From: Luteolibacter sp.
GTDB lineage: Bacteria; Verrucomicrobiota; Verrucomicrobiia; Verrucomicrobiales; Akkermansiaceae
Direction of reading: 5' to 3'
Length of the DNA: 64,000 nucleotides
NCBI GenBank assembly: GCA_030696085.1
Contig: JAUYNL010000029.1
Span: forward strand, 62,001 to 126,000
The notes beneath the pieces are model-generated. The model was not told the DNA's origin. It did no database searches and saw nothing but the letters and a program-made list of their open reading frames with translations. A program made the translations under genes and the position numbers. This document shows positions 31,694 through 41,831 of this stretch, one piece after another (the first letter of the stretch is position 1; every line of letters starts with the position of its first letter).

Positions 31694-34377
31694 TGAGGAG
31701 TCCTGAAATCCGTCCCGCCATGCCCGCCCTACCGGTCCGTTCCACACTTCCCGCCACCAGTGCCCTCGGCCTCACACCATCCGGCGTGGTCATCTGTCAT
31801 GATGCGGAACATCCGCTGCACACGTCCTTCGCCGAATCCGAACCCGCCGCACTCATCAGCCTCGGCGGCCACCCTGGGGATCCGGCCGCCGATGCTTCCA
31901 CCCTTTTCTGGAAATCCATCGCCGACCACCTCATCCGCAGCCTCTGCCAAATCCCCGATGGCAGTGATCCCCGGCCCGACATTCCGCAGCCGGATTCCGC
32001 GCAGCTCGCCGCCTGGACGCTCAACGCGCCCCCCATGCCCGGCGCGGAATATCTTTCGCCAGATGTCCTGCTCGCCCTCTGGCAGCGCCTCAGCGAGTGG
32101 ACCCGTCTGCGAATTTCCCGGGAGAAATCCATCGCCGCCTTTCTCCAGAAACATGCCCCCGCGTGGTCGCGCGTTGGTCGCGTCACTCTTCACCTCGCGG
32201 AAAACAAAAACGACCAGGATTGCCCGTTCGCCTTTATGGCCTCCTATGCCTCCGGCCTCACACAATCCGGTCGCCTCACCCAAATCCCGCTCGGCACGGC
32301 CCTCCAGGAATACGGCGGCACGAAAAACAAAGCCGCCCTCCTCAAACTCCTCACCCCGCTTCACGCCGCAGCCAAGACCTGCCCTCTCATGGCCGGGATG
32401 GTGGAATCCGGCGATGTTTTCCACCCGCTCGCATGGACGCCGCCGGAAGCCTATCAGTTCCTCCGCCATATTCCCGAATACGAGGATGCCGGACTCCTTG
32501 TGAGGCTGCCGAACTGGTGGCGGAAACGCGGCAACCGCCCGCATGTCGCCGCAACCATCGGCGAGAAAAAAAGCGCGGCCGTAGGCCTCGATGCCCTGCT
32601 CGACTTCAAGCTAAACGTCGTCATCGACGGCCAGAACCTGAGCGCTGTGGAAATCAAACAACTGCTCTCCGGCCAGGATGGTCTGGTGCTCTTCCGCGGC
32701 CAGTGGATCGAAGTGGATCGCGGAAAACTCCAGCAAGCCCTCGATCATTGGAAATCCATCGCCTCCCGGGACGGCATATCCTTCATCGAAGGCATGCGTC
32801 TGTTAGCCGGCGCGCCCGCCGATCTCAAGGACGCCGGTGACCTCGAAGAACACCGCGAGTGGGCCTATGCCCAGGCCGGCTCCGCCCTCGAAGAAACCCT
32901 CCGCCGCCTCTCCACCCCGGACGCCGCGCCACCGCCGCCCGCACTCCGCGCCACCCTCCGTCCCTATCAGGCGCGCGGACTCGACTGGCTTTGGTTCTGC
33001 GCCCGCACCGGCCTCGGCGCCTGCCTCGCCGATGACATGGGCCTCGGCAAAACCATCCAGGTCCTCGCCGCCCTGCTCCGTAAAAAACAGGAAATGCCTA
33101 ACAGTCCGCCGAGCCTGTTGGTTGTGCCCGCCTCGCTCATCGGCAACTGGCAGCGCGAAGCCGCCCAATTCGCGCCCACCCTGCGCCTTCACATCGCCCA
33201 CCGCTCCGCCGGAGATATCGAAAAACCCGGCGCCGCCACCCTCGCCGCAACCGACCTCGTCATCACCACTTATGGCATGGTCGCCCGCCTCGATTGGCCC
33301 GCCGCCACCCGCTGGGGATGGGTCATCCTCGATGAAGCCCAAGCCATCAAAAACCACAGCTCCGCCCAAGGCAAAGCCGTCCGCAAAATCCAGGCCGCCA
33401 CCCGCATCGCTCTAACCGGAACGCCCGTCGAGAACCACCTCGGAGATCTCTGGTCGCTCTTCGATTTCATCAATCCGGGATTGTTAGGCAGCTCAGGCCA
33501 GTTCGCCACCTTCGTCAAACAGATCACCCGCGACAACTCCTCCCACTTCGCCCCGCTGCGCCGCCTCGTCTCCCCCTACATCCTGCGCCGCCTCAAGACG
33601 GACAAATCCATCATCTCCGACCTCCCGGAAAAAACCGAAATGAAAGTCTTCTGCGGCCTCACCCCCGCCCAGGCGAAACTCTATCAACAAAGCGCCGGAG
33701 CCCTCGCCAAGGACCTCGAAGCCACCGATGGCATCCAGCGCCGCGGCCTGGTGCTCGCCTACCTCATGCGCTTCAAGCAAATCTGCAACCACCCCGACCA
33801 GCTCACCAAATCCGGCAACTACGATCCCTCCGGCAGCGCCAAGTTCACCCGCCTCGCCACCCTCTGCGAGGAAATCGCCTCGCGCGGCGAAAAAGCCCTC
33901 ATCTTCACCCAGTTCCGCGAGTTGACAGATCCGCTGGAGTCCTGCCTCGCCGCCGTCTTCGGCCGGCGCGGCCTCGTCCTCCACGGCGGCACCCCCGTCA
34001 AGGAACGCCAGAACATGGTCCGGAAATTCCAGAGCGAGGACGGCCCGCCCTTCTTCGTGCTCTCGCTCAAAGCCGGCGGCACCGGCCTCACCCTGACCGC
34101 CGCCTGTCACGTCATCCACTTCGACCGCTGGTGGAATCCCGCCGTCGAAAACCAAGCGACCGACCGCGCCTTCCGCATCGGCCAGAAACGCAACGTGCTC
34201 GTCCACAAATTCATCACCACCGGCACCCTCGAGGAAAAGATCGACGCCCTCATCGCCGAAAAACAAGACACCGCGGACGCCATCCTAACAGGAGGTGCCG
34301 AGAAATCCCTCACCGAGATGAATAACGCCGAACTGCTCGACTTCGTCCGCCTCGACCTCCAGGCCGCTTCTACGTGA
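31693..34377 (+). CDS. SNF2-type DEAD/DEAH helicase
   Basis: 894-residue Swi2/Snf2-family ATPase that translocates on double-stranded DNA or remodels protein-DNA complexes. Seen: an N-terminal region of about 400 residues without a named motif (a bacterial SNF2-associated domain is likely), then Walker A DDMGLGKTIQVLAALL, LVVPASLIGNWQREA, the DEAQ box VILDEAQAIKN, ALTGTPVENHLGDLWSLFDF, and the C-terminal RecA half with LSLKAGGTGLTLTAACHVIH, FDRWWNPAVENQATDRAFRIGQ. It begins inside the stop codon of the DUF4340 gene, so its translation may be coupled. No restriction or defence gene is beside it. Confidence 0.95.
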   Translation: MRSPEIRPAMPALPVRSTLPATSALGLTPSGVVICHDAEHPLHTSFAESEPAALISLGGHPGDPAADASTLFWKSIADHLIRSLCQIPDGSDPRPDIPQPDSAQLAAWTLNAPPMPGAEYLSPDVLLALWQRLSEWTRLRISREKSIAAFLQKHAPAWSRVGRVTLHLAENKNDQDCPFAFMASYASGLTQSGRLTQIPLGTALQEYGGTKNKAALLKLLTPLHAAAKTCPLMAGMVESGDVFHPLAWTPPEAYQFLRHIPEYEDAGLLVRLPNWWRKRGNRPHVAATIGEKKSAAVGLDALLDFKLNVVIDGQNLSAVEIKQLLSGQDGLVLFRGQWIEVDRGKLQQALDHWKSIASRDGISFIEGMRLLAGAPADLKDAGDLEEHREWAYAQAGSALEETLRRLSTPDAAPPPPALRATLRPYQARGLDWLWFCARTGLGACLADDMGLGKTIQVLAALLRKKQEMPNSPPSLLVVPASLIGNWQREAAQFAPTLRLHIAHRSAGDIEKPGAATLAATDLVITTYGMVARLDWPAATRWGWVILDEAQAIKNHSSAQGKAVRKIQAATRIALTGTPVENHLGDLWSLFDFINPGLLGSSGQFATFVKQITRDNSSHFAPLRRLVSPYILRRLKTDKSIISDLPEKTEMKVFCGLTPAQAKLYQQSAGALAKDLEATDGIQRRGLVLAYLMRFKQICNHPDQLTKSGNYDPSGSAKFTRLATLCEEIASRGEKALIFTQFRELTDPLESCLAAVFGRRGLVLHGGTPVKERQNMVRKFQSEDGPPFFVLSLKAGGTGLTLTAACHVIHFDRWWNPAVENQATDRAFRIGQKRNVLVHKFITTGTLEEKIDALIAEKQDTADAILTGGAEKSLTEMNNAELLDFVRLDLQAAST

Positions 34378-34498
34378 GTCGTTGGCGGGCACGATGGGCG
34401 CGAGCGGCAAAGAGTTGCTGCTTTTCAAATCCTCACCCGCGCATCCCTCCGGGTTATTGGTGCTTGGCGTGGTCCGGGGAAGGCGATAATCCGGCATC

Positions 34499-35035
34499 AT
34501 GCGCAACGACATTGAGCGGGTGTTGATTGATGAAGAGGTGATCGTGAAACGCCTCGACGGGATGGCAATGGACATCGAGCGGGATTTTCCGGCCGGGACG
34601 CTTGTGGTGATCATCCTGCTCAAGGGGGCGCTGGTTTTCGCGGCGGACCTGCTGCGGCGGGTGCCCCGGGTGCTTGAGATCGAGTGCCTGAATGTGACGA
34701 GTTATCACGGCGGCGTGGAAAGCTCTGGCAAAGTCGATTTTCCAGACCGGCATTTTCCCGAGGTGCGGGGGCGGCATGTCCTGCTGCTGGACGATATTCT
34801 GGATACCGGACGCACCCTGCATGCGGTGAAGCGGCGCCTGACGGAAGAGGGGGCGGTGGCGGTTCACACCGCGGTGCTGTTAGCCAAGGACAAGCCGCGC
34901 TCGGAGGAGGTGGGCGCGGACTACGTGGGATTTGAAATCGGCGATGAGTTCGTGGTCGGCTACGGCCTCGACTATCAGGGGAAATACCGCAACCTGCCTT
35001 ACGTCGGCGTTTTGAAATTAACGGCCACCGTTTGA
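34499..35035 (+). CDS. hpt: hypoxanthine phosphoribosyltransferase
   Basis: 178-residue purine-salvage enzyme that makes IMP or GMP from hypoxanthine or guanine and PRPP. Seen: ILLKGALVFAADLLRR (the base/pyrophosphate loop), the flexible loop SYHGGVESSGKV, the PRPP-binding VLLLDDILDTGRTL (residues about 98-111) and ADYVGFEIGDEFVVGYGLDY, the C-terminal signature. The length is standard. First of four rightward nucleotide-metabolism genes (hpt, purD, pyrR and, after an unknown gene, pyrB). Confidence 0.95.
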   Translation: MRNDIERVLIDEEVIVKRLDGMAMDIERDFPAGTLVVIILLKGALVFAADLLRRVPRVLEIECLNVTSYHGGVESSGKVDFPDRHFPEVRGRHVLLLDDILDTGRTLHAVKRRLTEEGAVAVHTAVLLAKDKPRSEEVGADYVGFEIGDEFVVGYGLDYQGKYRNLPYVGVLKLTATV

Positions 35036-35163
35036 TCCGACGAACTCCGCGCTGACGCTGGATCCGCCCATGGATCGCCAATTCCGACCTGCTCGGTGGC
35101 AAGTGACGAGACGCATGGGAATTGCATTGAGTCTTCACCCGGATTCCGCGAGAACCACCGCGG

Positions 35164-36417
35164 ATGAAAATCTTGGTAGTCGGCAAAGGTGGGCGTGAAC
35201 ACGCACTGGTCAGGGCCTTGGCGGAATCGCCCGGGAATCATGAATTGTTCTGCTTCCCCGGCAGCGACGCGATCTTCCAACTCGCCAAACCGGTGGCGGC
35301 CGATGGTTTGGAATCGCTCATCGCATGGATGAGGGAGCGCGCCATCGACCTCTGCGTGGCGGGTGAGGAAAGTTACCTGGTGAAGGGCGAGGGGCTGGCC
35401 AATCTCTGTCGGAAGCACGGCATTCCATGCTGGGGACCGCCGAAGGAGTCCGCGCAACTGGAGGCCAGCAAGGAGTTTGCGAAACAATTTCTCATTAGAA
35501 ACGGCATTCCCACCGCGCGCGCCCGCGCCACCGACACGCTGGTGCAGGCCGTTTCCGCCATCGCCGGGGAGTATCCGACCGTGCTAAAGTTCGATGGACT
35601 CGCCGCCGGCAAGGGGGTGGCGGTTTGCCCGGATGAAACGTCGGCGCTCGCCTTTCTGGACGAGGTTTTCACGCAGCGCCGCTTCGGTCCGGGCCGCGTG
35701 CTCGTCGAGCAGTGCCTGACCGGCCCGGAAGTCTCGGTATTCGCGGCGATCGTGGACGAGACCTACCTGATCTTCACACCGGCGCGGGATTACAAGCGCG
35801 CGCTCGATGGCGATCACGGCCCGAACACCGGCGGCATGGGCGCGGTGGCCAGCCGCCAACTCGTTTCGCCGGAACTTCTCCAGCAGATCGAAAACGAAAT
35901 CGTCCGTCCCACCGTGGCAGGTCTCAACAAGGAGGGGCTGCCCTATCGCGGTTTCCTCTACTTCGGCCTGATGCTTACCCCCGGCGGCCCGCAAGTGATC
36001 GAATACAACTGCCGCTTCGGCGATCCCGAATGCCAGGCGGTGATGCCTCTGGTGAAAGGCGATCTCGCCTCCTTCTGCCTTGCCGGGGCGAATGGAGAGC
36101 TCCGCGGCGATCTGGTTTCCTTCGATGACGGCTGGAGTGTCTGCGTGATCCTGGCCTCCGCCGGCTACCCGGAAACCTCACGCTCCGGTGATGTGATCAG
36201 CGGCCTCGAACAGTCCGGAGACTTCCGGGTTTATCACGCGGGCACCCGTAAAAACGCCGATGGCGACTGGGAAACCAACGGCGGGCGTGTGCTTGCCATC
36301 GTTTCCGGCGCAGCCACCCGCCCGGAAGCGGTCGCCAAGGCCCACGCCGCCGCGGATTTGATCCGCTTCTCCGGCTTGCAACGCCGGCGCGACATCGGCA
36401 TCCTCAATTTCGACTGA
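35164..36417 (+). CDS. purD: phosphoribosylamine-glycine ligase
   Basis: 417-residue ATP-grasp enzyme that joins glycine and phosphoribosylamine in purine synthesis. Seen: KILVVGKGGREHALVRALAE at the N-terminus, VLKFDGLAAGKGVAVC, MGAVASRQLVSPELL, and the ATP-grasp end segment YNCRFGDPECQAVMP. It is complete and of the usual length. It lies 128 bases after hpt and 8 bases before pyrR. Confidence 0.97.
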   Translation: MKILVVGKGGREHALVRALAESPGNHELFCFPGSDAIFQLAKPVAADGLESLIAWMRERAIDLCVAGEESYLVKGEGLANLCRKHGIPCWGPPKESAQLEASKEFAKQFLIRNGIPTARARATDTLVQAVSAIAGEYPTVLKFDGLAAGKGVAVCPDETSALAFLDEVFTQRRFGPGRVLVEQCLTGPEVSVFAAIVDETYLIFTPARDYKRALDGDHGPNTGGMGAVASRQLVSPELLQQIENEIVRPTVAGLNKEGLPYRGFLYFGLMLTPGGPQVIEYNCRFGDPECQAVMPLVKGDLASFCLAGANGELRGDLVSFDDGWSVCVILASAGYPETSRSGDVISGLEQSGDFRVYHAGTRKNADGDWETNGGRVLAIVSGAATRPEAVAKAHAAADLIRFSGLQRRRDIGILNFD

Positions 36418-36425
36418 GCCACCCC

Positions 36426-36955
<530 letters not shown>

Positions 36956-36959
<4 letters not shown>

Positions 36960-37726
36960 GCCTCCTGCCCCAGCGCAAGAAATCCCCCGGGGAAATTGCG
37001 AAACTCCGTGAAACCTTCGGCGTTTCCTCCGCCTCGTCCGGGACTCTGGATTCCAAGCTGCCGCCGGATGCCAAAACTCCCGCTGCCAATCCGGTGGATG
37101 TGATCGTATCCGGTAATCACCAGGCCACCGTGGTCCACGAAACGGGGGCCTCCCTCCTCTCGCCAGAGCCCGTGGCCCCCGTGTCCGGCCCGAAGCCGGT
37201 GCATTCCTTGAAACGCTCTGAACGAAGTGCCAGCACGGTGCCGGCCGCCCAGGCAGGGCAGGGGATTCCCGCCGCCGTGATGGTTCCCGGGCAGGTGCCC
37301 AAGCCCGTCCGTTCGCTGCGCAAATCCGAACGCACTCCCATCACCACGGATAGACAGCCCGAATCGCCGCCGGATTCCAGCCTTCCGCACCTGCGCCACA
37401 GCGATGAGGAAATCGCGGAAATCCGCCGCCGCGAGGTGCTGGCCCTGATGAACGCGCAGCCGAATCCCAAGCTCTTTCCCGCGCATCCCGCGCTCATCGT
37501 CCCCGGATACCTGTGCGCCGCCGCCGGAGCCATTGGCTGCTACTTCTATCAATTCCCCATCGCCGCCACCGCCGCATGTGCGGCCGCCGCCATCCTCGTC
37601 GCCCTCTTCATCGGAATCCGCAAGCCCATCTCACGCCACCACGCGGCCTTCATCGCCGTATTCGCCCTGTTCGTCATCGTTTTCGGCGCACTCCACTATT
37701 TTCCCCACCTCCGGCATGCCACGTAA
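36956..37726 (+). CDS. unknown membrane protein embedded in the pyr operon
   Basis: 256-residue protein, not recognised. The soluble N-terminal half (to about residue 165) is low-complexity and Pro/Ser-rich, with a repeated motif: PKPVHSLKRSERS at about residues 81-93 and again PKPVRSLRKSERT at about 120-132. A conserved-looking helix HSDEEIAEIRRREVLALMNAQ follows, then three or so predicted membrane helices (about 178-200, 202-222, 232-250). It overlaps pyrR by four bases (ATGA) and pyrB by eleven, so it is translated as part of the operon. The tight embedding suggests a role tied to pyrimidine metabolism, or simple operon hitch-hiking. Confidence 0.7.
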
Positions 37727-38642
37727 AGACCTGCTCGACATCGCATCACTCGACCGCGCGGACATCGATCATCTGCTCGATCAATCCGTCCCCTTCAAGG
37801 AACTCTTCACCCGCTCGGTGAAAAAAGTCCCCGCCCTCAAGGGGAAATCCGTGCTCATGCTCTTCTACGAGCCGAGCACCCGTACCCACTCCTCCTTCGA
37901 GGTCGCCGCAAAACGGCTTTCCGCCGATGTCACCAACTTCGACGTCGCCCAGTCCTCCATCACCAAGGGCGAATCCGTTAGGGAAACCGTCGAGACCCTC
38001 CAGGCGATGCGCACCGACTATATCATCGTCCGTCACAAGGCCTCCGGCCTTCCCGGCACCATCGCCCGCCTCACCCGCGCCTCGGTCATCAACGCCGGAG
38101 ACGGAGCCCACGCCCATCCCACCCAGGCGCTGCTGGACGCCTTCACCCTGAAGGAGAAATTTCCCGATCCGGCAGGAAAAAAAGTTCTCATCATCGGCGA
38201 CGTGCTGCACTCACGGGTGGCCCGCTCCACCAGCACCATTCTGAAACGCATAGGTGTCGAAGTCGCCTATCTCGGCCCCGGTTCGCTGGTGCCCAGGGCT
38301 GGCCCGGAAAACATCCGCCGCTTCACCGACTACAAGCAAGCCATGGACTGGAATCCAGATGTCGTCTATCTGCTCCGTGTCCAGATGGAACGCCAGGACG
38401 TCCAGTATTTCCCCAGCCTGCGCGAATACCACAAGCTCTATGGCGTCACCGAGACCCGCCTTGAGGAAATCCGCAAACGCGGCCTCTACATCATGCACCC
38501 CGGCCCCGTGAACCGCGGCGTCGAACTCTGCGACGCCGTCATGGACTACGAACGCTCGCTCATCAACGACCAGGTCGAAAACGGCATCGCCGTCCGCATG
38601 GCCGTGCTCTACTGGCTCAAGCCGGGCGCTGCCATCGCTTGA
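37716..38642 (+). CDS. pyrB: aspartate carbamoyltransferase catalytic subunit
   Basis: 308-residue enzyme that joins carbamoyl phosphate and aspartate in pyrimidine synthesis. Seen: FYEPSTRTHSSFEVAAKRLSA (the STRT carbamoyl phosphate loop), FDVAQSSITKGESVRETVETL, HPTQALLDAFTLKE (HPTQ), and VYLLRVQMERQD near the end. The start is the ATG at 37716, just before the conserved N-terminus; an upstream frame is antisense-like. It overlaps the unknown membrane gene by eleven bases. A strong terminator follows at 38792, so this is the end of the nucleotide operon. No pyrI is present. Confidence 0.96.
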   Translation: MPRKDLLDIASLDRADIDHLLDQSVPFKELFTRSVKKVPALKGKSVLMLFYEPSTRTHSSFEVAAKRLSADVTNFDVAQSSITKGESVRETVETLQAMRTDYIIVRHKASGLPGTIARLTRASVINAGDGAHAHPTQALLDAFTLKEKFPDPAGKKVLIIGDVLHSRVARSTSTILKRIGVEVAYLGPGSLVPRAGPENIRRFTDYKQAMDWNPDVVYLLRVQMERQDVQYFPSLREYHKLYGVTETRLEEIRKRGLYIMHPGPVNRGVELCDAVMDYERSLINDQVENGIAVRMAVLYWLKPGAAIA

Positions 38643-38789
38643 TGCCCCCCATGAATCTTCATCTTTCCGCATCACCGGGACCGCCACGCCCCGCGCCCGC
38701 CAATCTCCGCACCGACCTTGAAACTTTAAAGAGGAATCACGGATATACAGGCATGCACACCGATCCGGCTCCCCTGAAGCCAAGCGGAT

Positions 38790-38825
38790 CAGGCCGCCGA
38801 CGGGGGGCGTCGGCGGCCTTTCCAA
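38790..38825 (+). terminator. rho-independent terminator after pyrB
   Basis: A perfect 10-base GC stem, GGCCGCCGAC (38792-38801) with GTCGGCGGCC (38809-38818), a 7-base loop of G/C, and TTTCC after it. It lies about 150 bases after pyrB. It sits between pyrB (rightward) and hsp20 (leftward); the T-run is on the plus side only. Confidence 0.7.
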
Positions 38826-38872
38826 TATTCCGAATGATGAATGGCAGGCACGGCAGGGGGGATGCGCGTGCC

Positions 38873-39370
38873 TTAGTTCACCGGAATTGCGTGCGCGCGG
38901 GGCTTCGCGTTTGGATTCTTCGGCAGATGGACGGTCAGGATGCCATCCTTGTAGTCCGACGTGATCTTGTCGGAGTCGGTTTCCTCCGGCAGTGAGAAGG
39001 AACGCTCGAAGCGGCCATAGGCCCGCTCCACACGGTGGAATTTCGTGCCCTTTTCCTCTTTCTCCACCTTGCGTTCGCCGGTGATGGAAAGCGTCCCATC
39101 ATCGATGTTCACCTTGATGTCCTCCTTTTTCACTTCAGGAAGCTCTGCTTTGACGATGTATTCCTGATCGTTTTCGCCAATGTCCACTGATGGGGTCCAA
39201 TCCGCCAGTGTCATCGATTCATCGGATTTGGCCATCCAGCTTGGGAATGACCGTTGCATGTTGCGCACAAGTTCCTCCATCTCGCGGAGCGGATCCATCC
39301 GCAGGGAGGGCCGGAACAAGTCGAGCGCTTCCGTCTTCGCAAACGGGTTGAATTTAGTGAGCATGTTCAT
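38873..39370 (-). CDS. Hsp20 / alpha-crystallin small heat shock protein
   Basis: 165-residue ATP-independent chaperone. Seen: the alpha-crystallin domain from DWTPSVDIGENDQEYIVKAELPEV (about residues 63-86) to the C-terminal GILTVHLPKNPN, with the family's ITGERKVEKEE and FSLPEETDSDKI. A clear ribosome site (AAAGGAAA) lies about 7 bases before an ATG six bases upstream of the start chosen, so the protein may begin two residues earlier or at 39370. It faces leftward against the pyr operon. I see no ROSE-type heat-sensor RNA with certainty. Confidence 0.92.
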   Translation of the reverse strand: MNMLTKFNPFAKTEALDLFRPSLRMDPLREMEELVRNMQRSFPSWMAKSDESMTLADWTPSVDIGENDQEYIVKAELPEVKKEDIKVNIDDGTLSITGERKVEKEEKGTKFHRVERAYGRFERSFSLPEETDSDKITSDYKDGILTVHLPKNPNAKPRAHAIPVN

Positions 39371-39661
39371 GATGTTTCCTTTCTCTTCCGGCGAGATGAA
39401 TGCCTACGCGCCATCCCGGTCGCCGGTGCCGGGATGGCAAGTCTCGGCTTCTTTCCGTCCGACCCAGTCAGAGCGCCTCAAAGCGCGATCACTTTCAGAA
39501 AGGTCCTCCAGTCGCATCGGACGCCGCCATGATGCCAAATCCGCAAGGACTGTAAATTGGTGGAACTCCTCGTCCGCCATCGCCGGTTGGCACAGCATGG
39601 CGTACGCGAATTCATTATCCCGCCGCTTGATTCCCGGTCGATCCGCCCCAAAGCTCCCGCC
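39371..39661. other. divergent intergenic region between hsp20 and ubiE
   Basis: About 290 bases without a convincing gene. The rightward frame from 39557 is the same as ubiE's, but its extra residues are not conserved. It must hold the hsp20 promoter (leftward) and the ubiE promoter (rightward). No CIRCE element (inverted TTAGCACTC) is visible. Confidence 0.4.
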
Positions 39662-40342
39662 ATGCAAGATGCCGCCTACGTCCGCGACGCGTTCGCCCGG
39701 ATCGCCGATCGCTATGTGCTCACCAATCATGTGCTGAGCTGCGGCGCGGACATCTGGTGGCGCAAGGTGGTGACCGCGCGGATCCGGAAATGGAAGCCCG
39801 CCCGCTTGCTGGACGTCGCCTCCGGCACCGGTGATCTGGCGCTGGAAATCCAGGACCAATGCCCGGATTGCGAGGTGACCGCCTCGGATTTCTGTGCGGA
39901 AATGCTCGCCCACGCCGCCAGCCGCGGGCTAGCCAAAACCCTGGTGGCCGATGCGCTCAACCTGCCGTTTCCGGACGGAAGTTTCGACGTGGTGACGGTG
40001 GCCTTCGGCCTGCGCAACATGGCGGATTACCCGGCGGCGCTGCGCGAAATGCAGCGCGTGCTGCGGCCCGGCGGCCACCTCCTGATCCTGGATTTCTCGC
40101 TGCCGGGTGCCATCCTGCGGCCGTTCTATCGTTTCTATCTGCACCATCTGCTGCCGCGCATGGCCGGCTGGCTCACCGGCCAGCGCGATGCCTACGAATA
40201 CCTCGGCGGCTCGATCGAGGCCTTTCCATCCGGCAGGGCGATGACGGAGCTGCTGGAATCCTGCGGCTATGCCGAAACCTCCGCCACGCCACTCAGCCTC
40301 GGCGTGGTTTCCATCTATCAAGCAAGCCGCCCGCAGCCGTGA
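39662..40342 (+). CDS. ubiE: UbiE/MenG-type quinone C-methyltransferase
   Basis: 226-residue SAM-dependent methyltransferase for the last or near-last ring methylation of menaquinone (MenG) or ubiquinone (UbiE). Seen: FARIADRYVLTNHVLSCGADI, WWRKVV, the SAM-binding LLDVASGTGDLALEIQDQC, VTVAFGLRNMADYPAALREM, and FDVVTVAFGLRN, the UbiE/COQ5 signature. The start is taken at the ATG at 39662. The next gene, a CCA-adding-type enzyme, begins at the stop codon, with a GTG at 40339 overlapping it. Confidence 0.92.
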   Translation: MQDAAYVRDAFARIADRYVLTNHVLSCGADIWWRKVVTARIRKWKPARLLDVASGTGDLALEIQDQCPDCEVTASDFCAEMLAHAASRGLAKTLVADALNLPFPDGSFDVVTVAFGLRNMADYPAALREMQRVLRPGGHLLILDFSLPGAILRPFYRFYLHHLLPRMAGWLTGQRDAYEYLGGSIEAFPSGRAMTELLESCGYAETSATPLSLGVVSIYQASRPQP

Positions 40343-40356
40343 AGACCGTGCCCACC

Positions 40357-41670
40357 ATGCCCGCCCGCGAGGCGGCCACCGAACTCGCCCGCCGGCTCAA
40401 AGCCTCCGGGCACGAGGCATTCTTCGCCGGCGGATGTGTGCGCGATCGCTTGTTAGGCAATCCGCCCGAGGACTTTGACATCGCCACTTCGGCCCCGCCC
40501 GCCGAGGTGTTGAAACTCTTTCCAGGCTCCAACGAAGTGGGAGCTCACTTCGGCGTGGTCATCGCGAAATGCGGCGGGCACCATGTGGAGATCGCCACCT
40601 TTCGCACCGATGGCAGCTACCGCGACGGACGGCGGCCGGAATCCGTCACCTTCTCCACGCCCGAAGAGGACGCGCGGCGGCGGGACTTCACCATCAACGG
40701 CTTGTTTGAAGTTCCGGAAACCGGCGAGGTGATTGATTTTGTCGGCGGCCTGCCGGACCTCAAGGCCGGTATCATCCGCGCCATCGGTGATGCGAAAGCA
40801 CGCTTCACCGAGGACGGCCTGCGCCTGCTGCGCGCGGTACGTTTCGCCGCGCGGATGGGCTTTTCCATCGAAGCTGGGACGGATGCGGCGCTTCGCGACT
40901 GCGCACACCTGCTGGATAGGATCTCGCCGGAGCGCATCCGCGATGAGTTTTCCAAAATCCTCACCTCGCCGCGCCGCCGGGCGGGGGTGGAGCATCTGGT
41001 GGACACGGATCTCATCCGCCATTTCATGCCCGAGGTGCTGCCGATGATCGGCTGCGATCAACCTCCGGAATGGCACCCGGAAGGCGACGTGTACACCCAT
41101 ACTCTCATCATGCTCGACATGCTCGCGCCGGACGCGCCGATCGAGTTATGCCTTGCGGTGCTGTTGCATGACATCGCCAAACCACCGTGCCGGACGATCG
41201 ATTCCGATAGCGGCCGCATCCGCTTCAACGGCCACGATGCCATGGGCGCGCAAATGGCGGAAACGATCCTGCGCCGCCTGCGCTATGCGAATGCCGTGAT
41301 CGAATCCGTGGTGCCGATGGTCGCCCGCCACATGCAGTTCATGAACGTCCAGAAGATGCGCGTGGCGAGGCTCAAGCGCTTCATGGCCGAGCCGACCTTC
41401 CCGCTGGAAATGGAGCTTCACCGCGTCGATTGTGCCTCGTCGAACGGCTTCACCGACAACTACGAGTTTCTCCAGGCGAAGGGAACCGAGTTCGCCAGCG
41501 AACCGCTCATCCCGCCGCCTCTGGTCACCGGGCGGGACCTCATCAAACTCGGCCTGCAGCCCGGCCCGCGCTTCAAGGAAATCCTCGAAATGATCCAGAC
41601 CGAGCAGCTCGAAGGAAGGATCTTGGAACGCGAGCCCGCGCTGGCATATCTCCGCTCCCTTGTCTTGTAG
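40357..41670 (+). CDS. class II CCA-adding-type tRNA nucleotidyltransferase / poly(A) polymerase family
   Basis: 437-residue enzyme that adds CCA to tRNA 3' ends, or poly(A) to RNA. Seen: AFFAGGCVRDRLLGNPPEDFDIATSA, the nucleotidyltransferase start with GG and D-x-D; RDFTINGLFEVPETGEVIDFVGG; RFTEDGLRLLRAVRFAARMGF (motif B region); ISPERIRDEFSKIL; then an HD-like domain with AVLLHDIAKPP and a metal-coordinating NGHDAMG. The ATG at 40357 is my start; GTG codons at 40339 and 40348 are in frame and would overlap the ubiE stop. Since tRNA-Thr in this window encodes its own CCA, the enzyme may serve repair rather than synthesis. Confidence 0.9.
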   Translation: MPAREAATELARRLKASGHEAFFAGGCVRDRLLGNPPEDFDIATSAPPAEVLKLFPGSNEVGAHFGVVIAKCGGHHVEIATFRTDGSYRDGRRPESVTFSTPEEDARRRDFTINGLFEVPETGEVIDFVGGLPDLKAGIIRAIGDAKARFTEDGLRLLRAVRFAARMGFSIEAGTDAALRDCAHLLDRISPERIRDEFSKILTSPRRRAGVEHLVDTDLIRHFMPEVLPMIGCDQPPEWHPEGDVYTHTLIMLDMLAPDAPIELCLAVLLHDIAKPPCRTIDSDSGRIRFNGHDAMGAQMAETILRRLRYANAVIESVVPMVARHMQFMNVQKMRVARLKRFMAEPTFPLEMELHRVDCASSNGFTDNYEFLQAKGTEFASEPLIPPPLVTGRDLIKLGLQPGPRFKEILEMIQTEQLEGRILEREPALAYLRSLVL

Positions 41671-41831
41671 GTGCATTCGTGAGAATGCCATCTTCCCGGT
41701 TCCGGTGTTCATCCCCATCGTTCTTGCGAACGCCTACCGTTCCAGAAGAATCCTTGATCGCGAGCCAGCCCTCGCTTACTTCCAATGCCTCGCCGCCAAT
41801 CCCTGAGGGCGTTCCCGTATCCCATTCCCAA

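Noticed and set aside
38790-38825. GGCCGCC hairpin as a repeat element shared with 44803
   Set aside because: Both hairpins begin with GGCCGCCGA, but loops and flanks differ; the first is well explained as the pyrB terminator.
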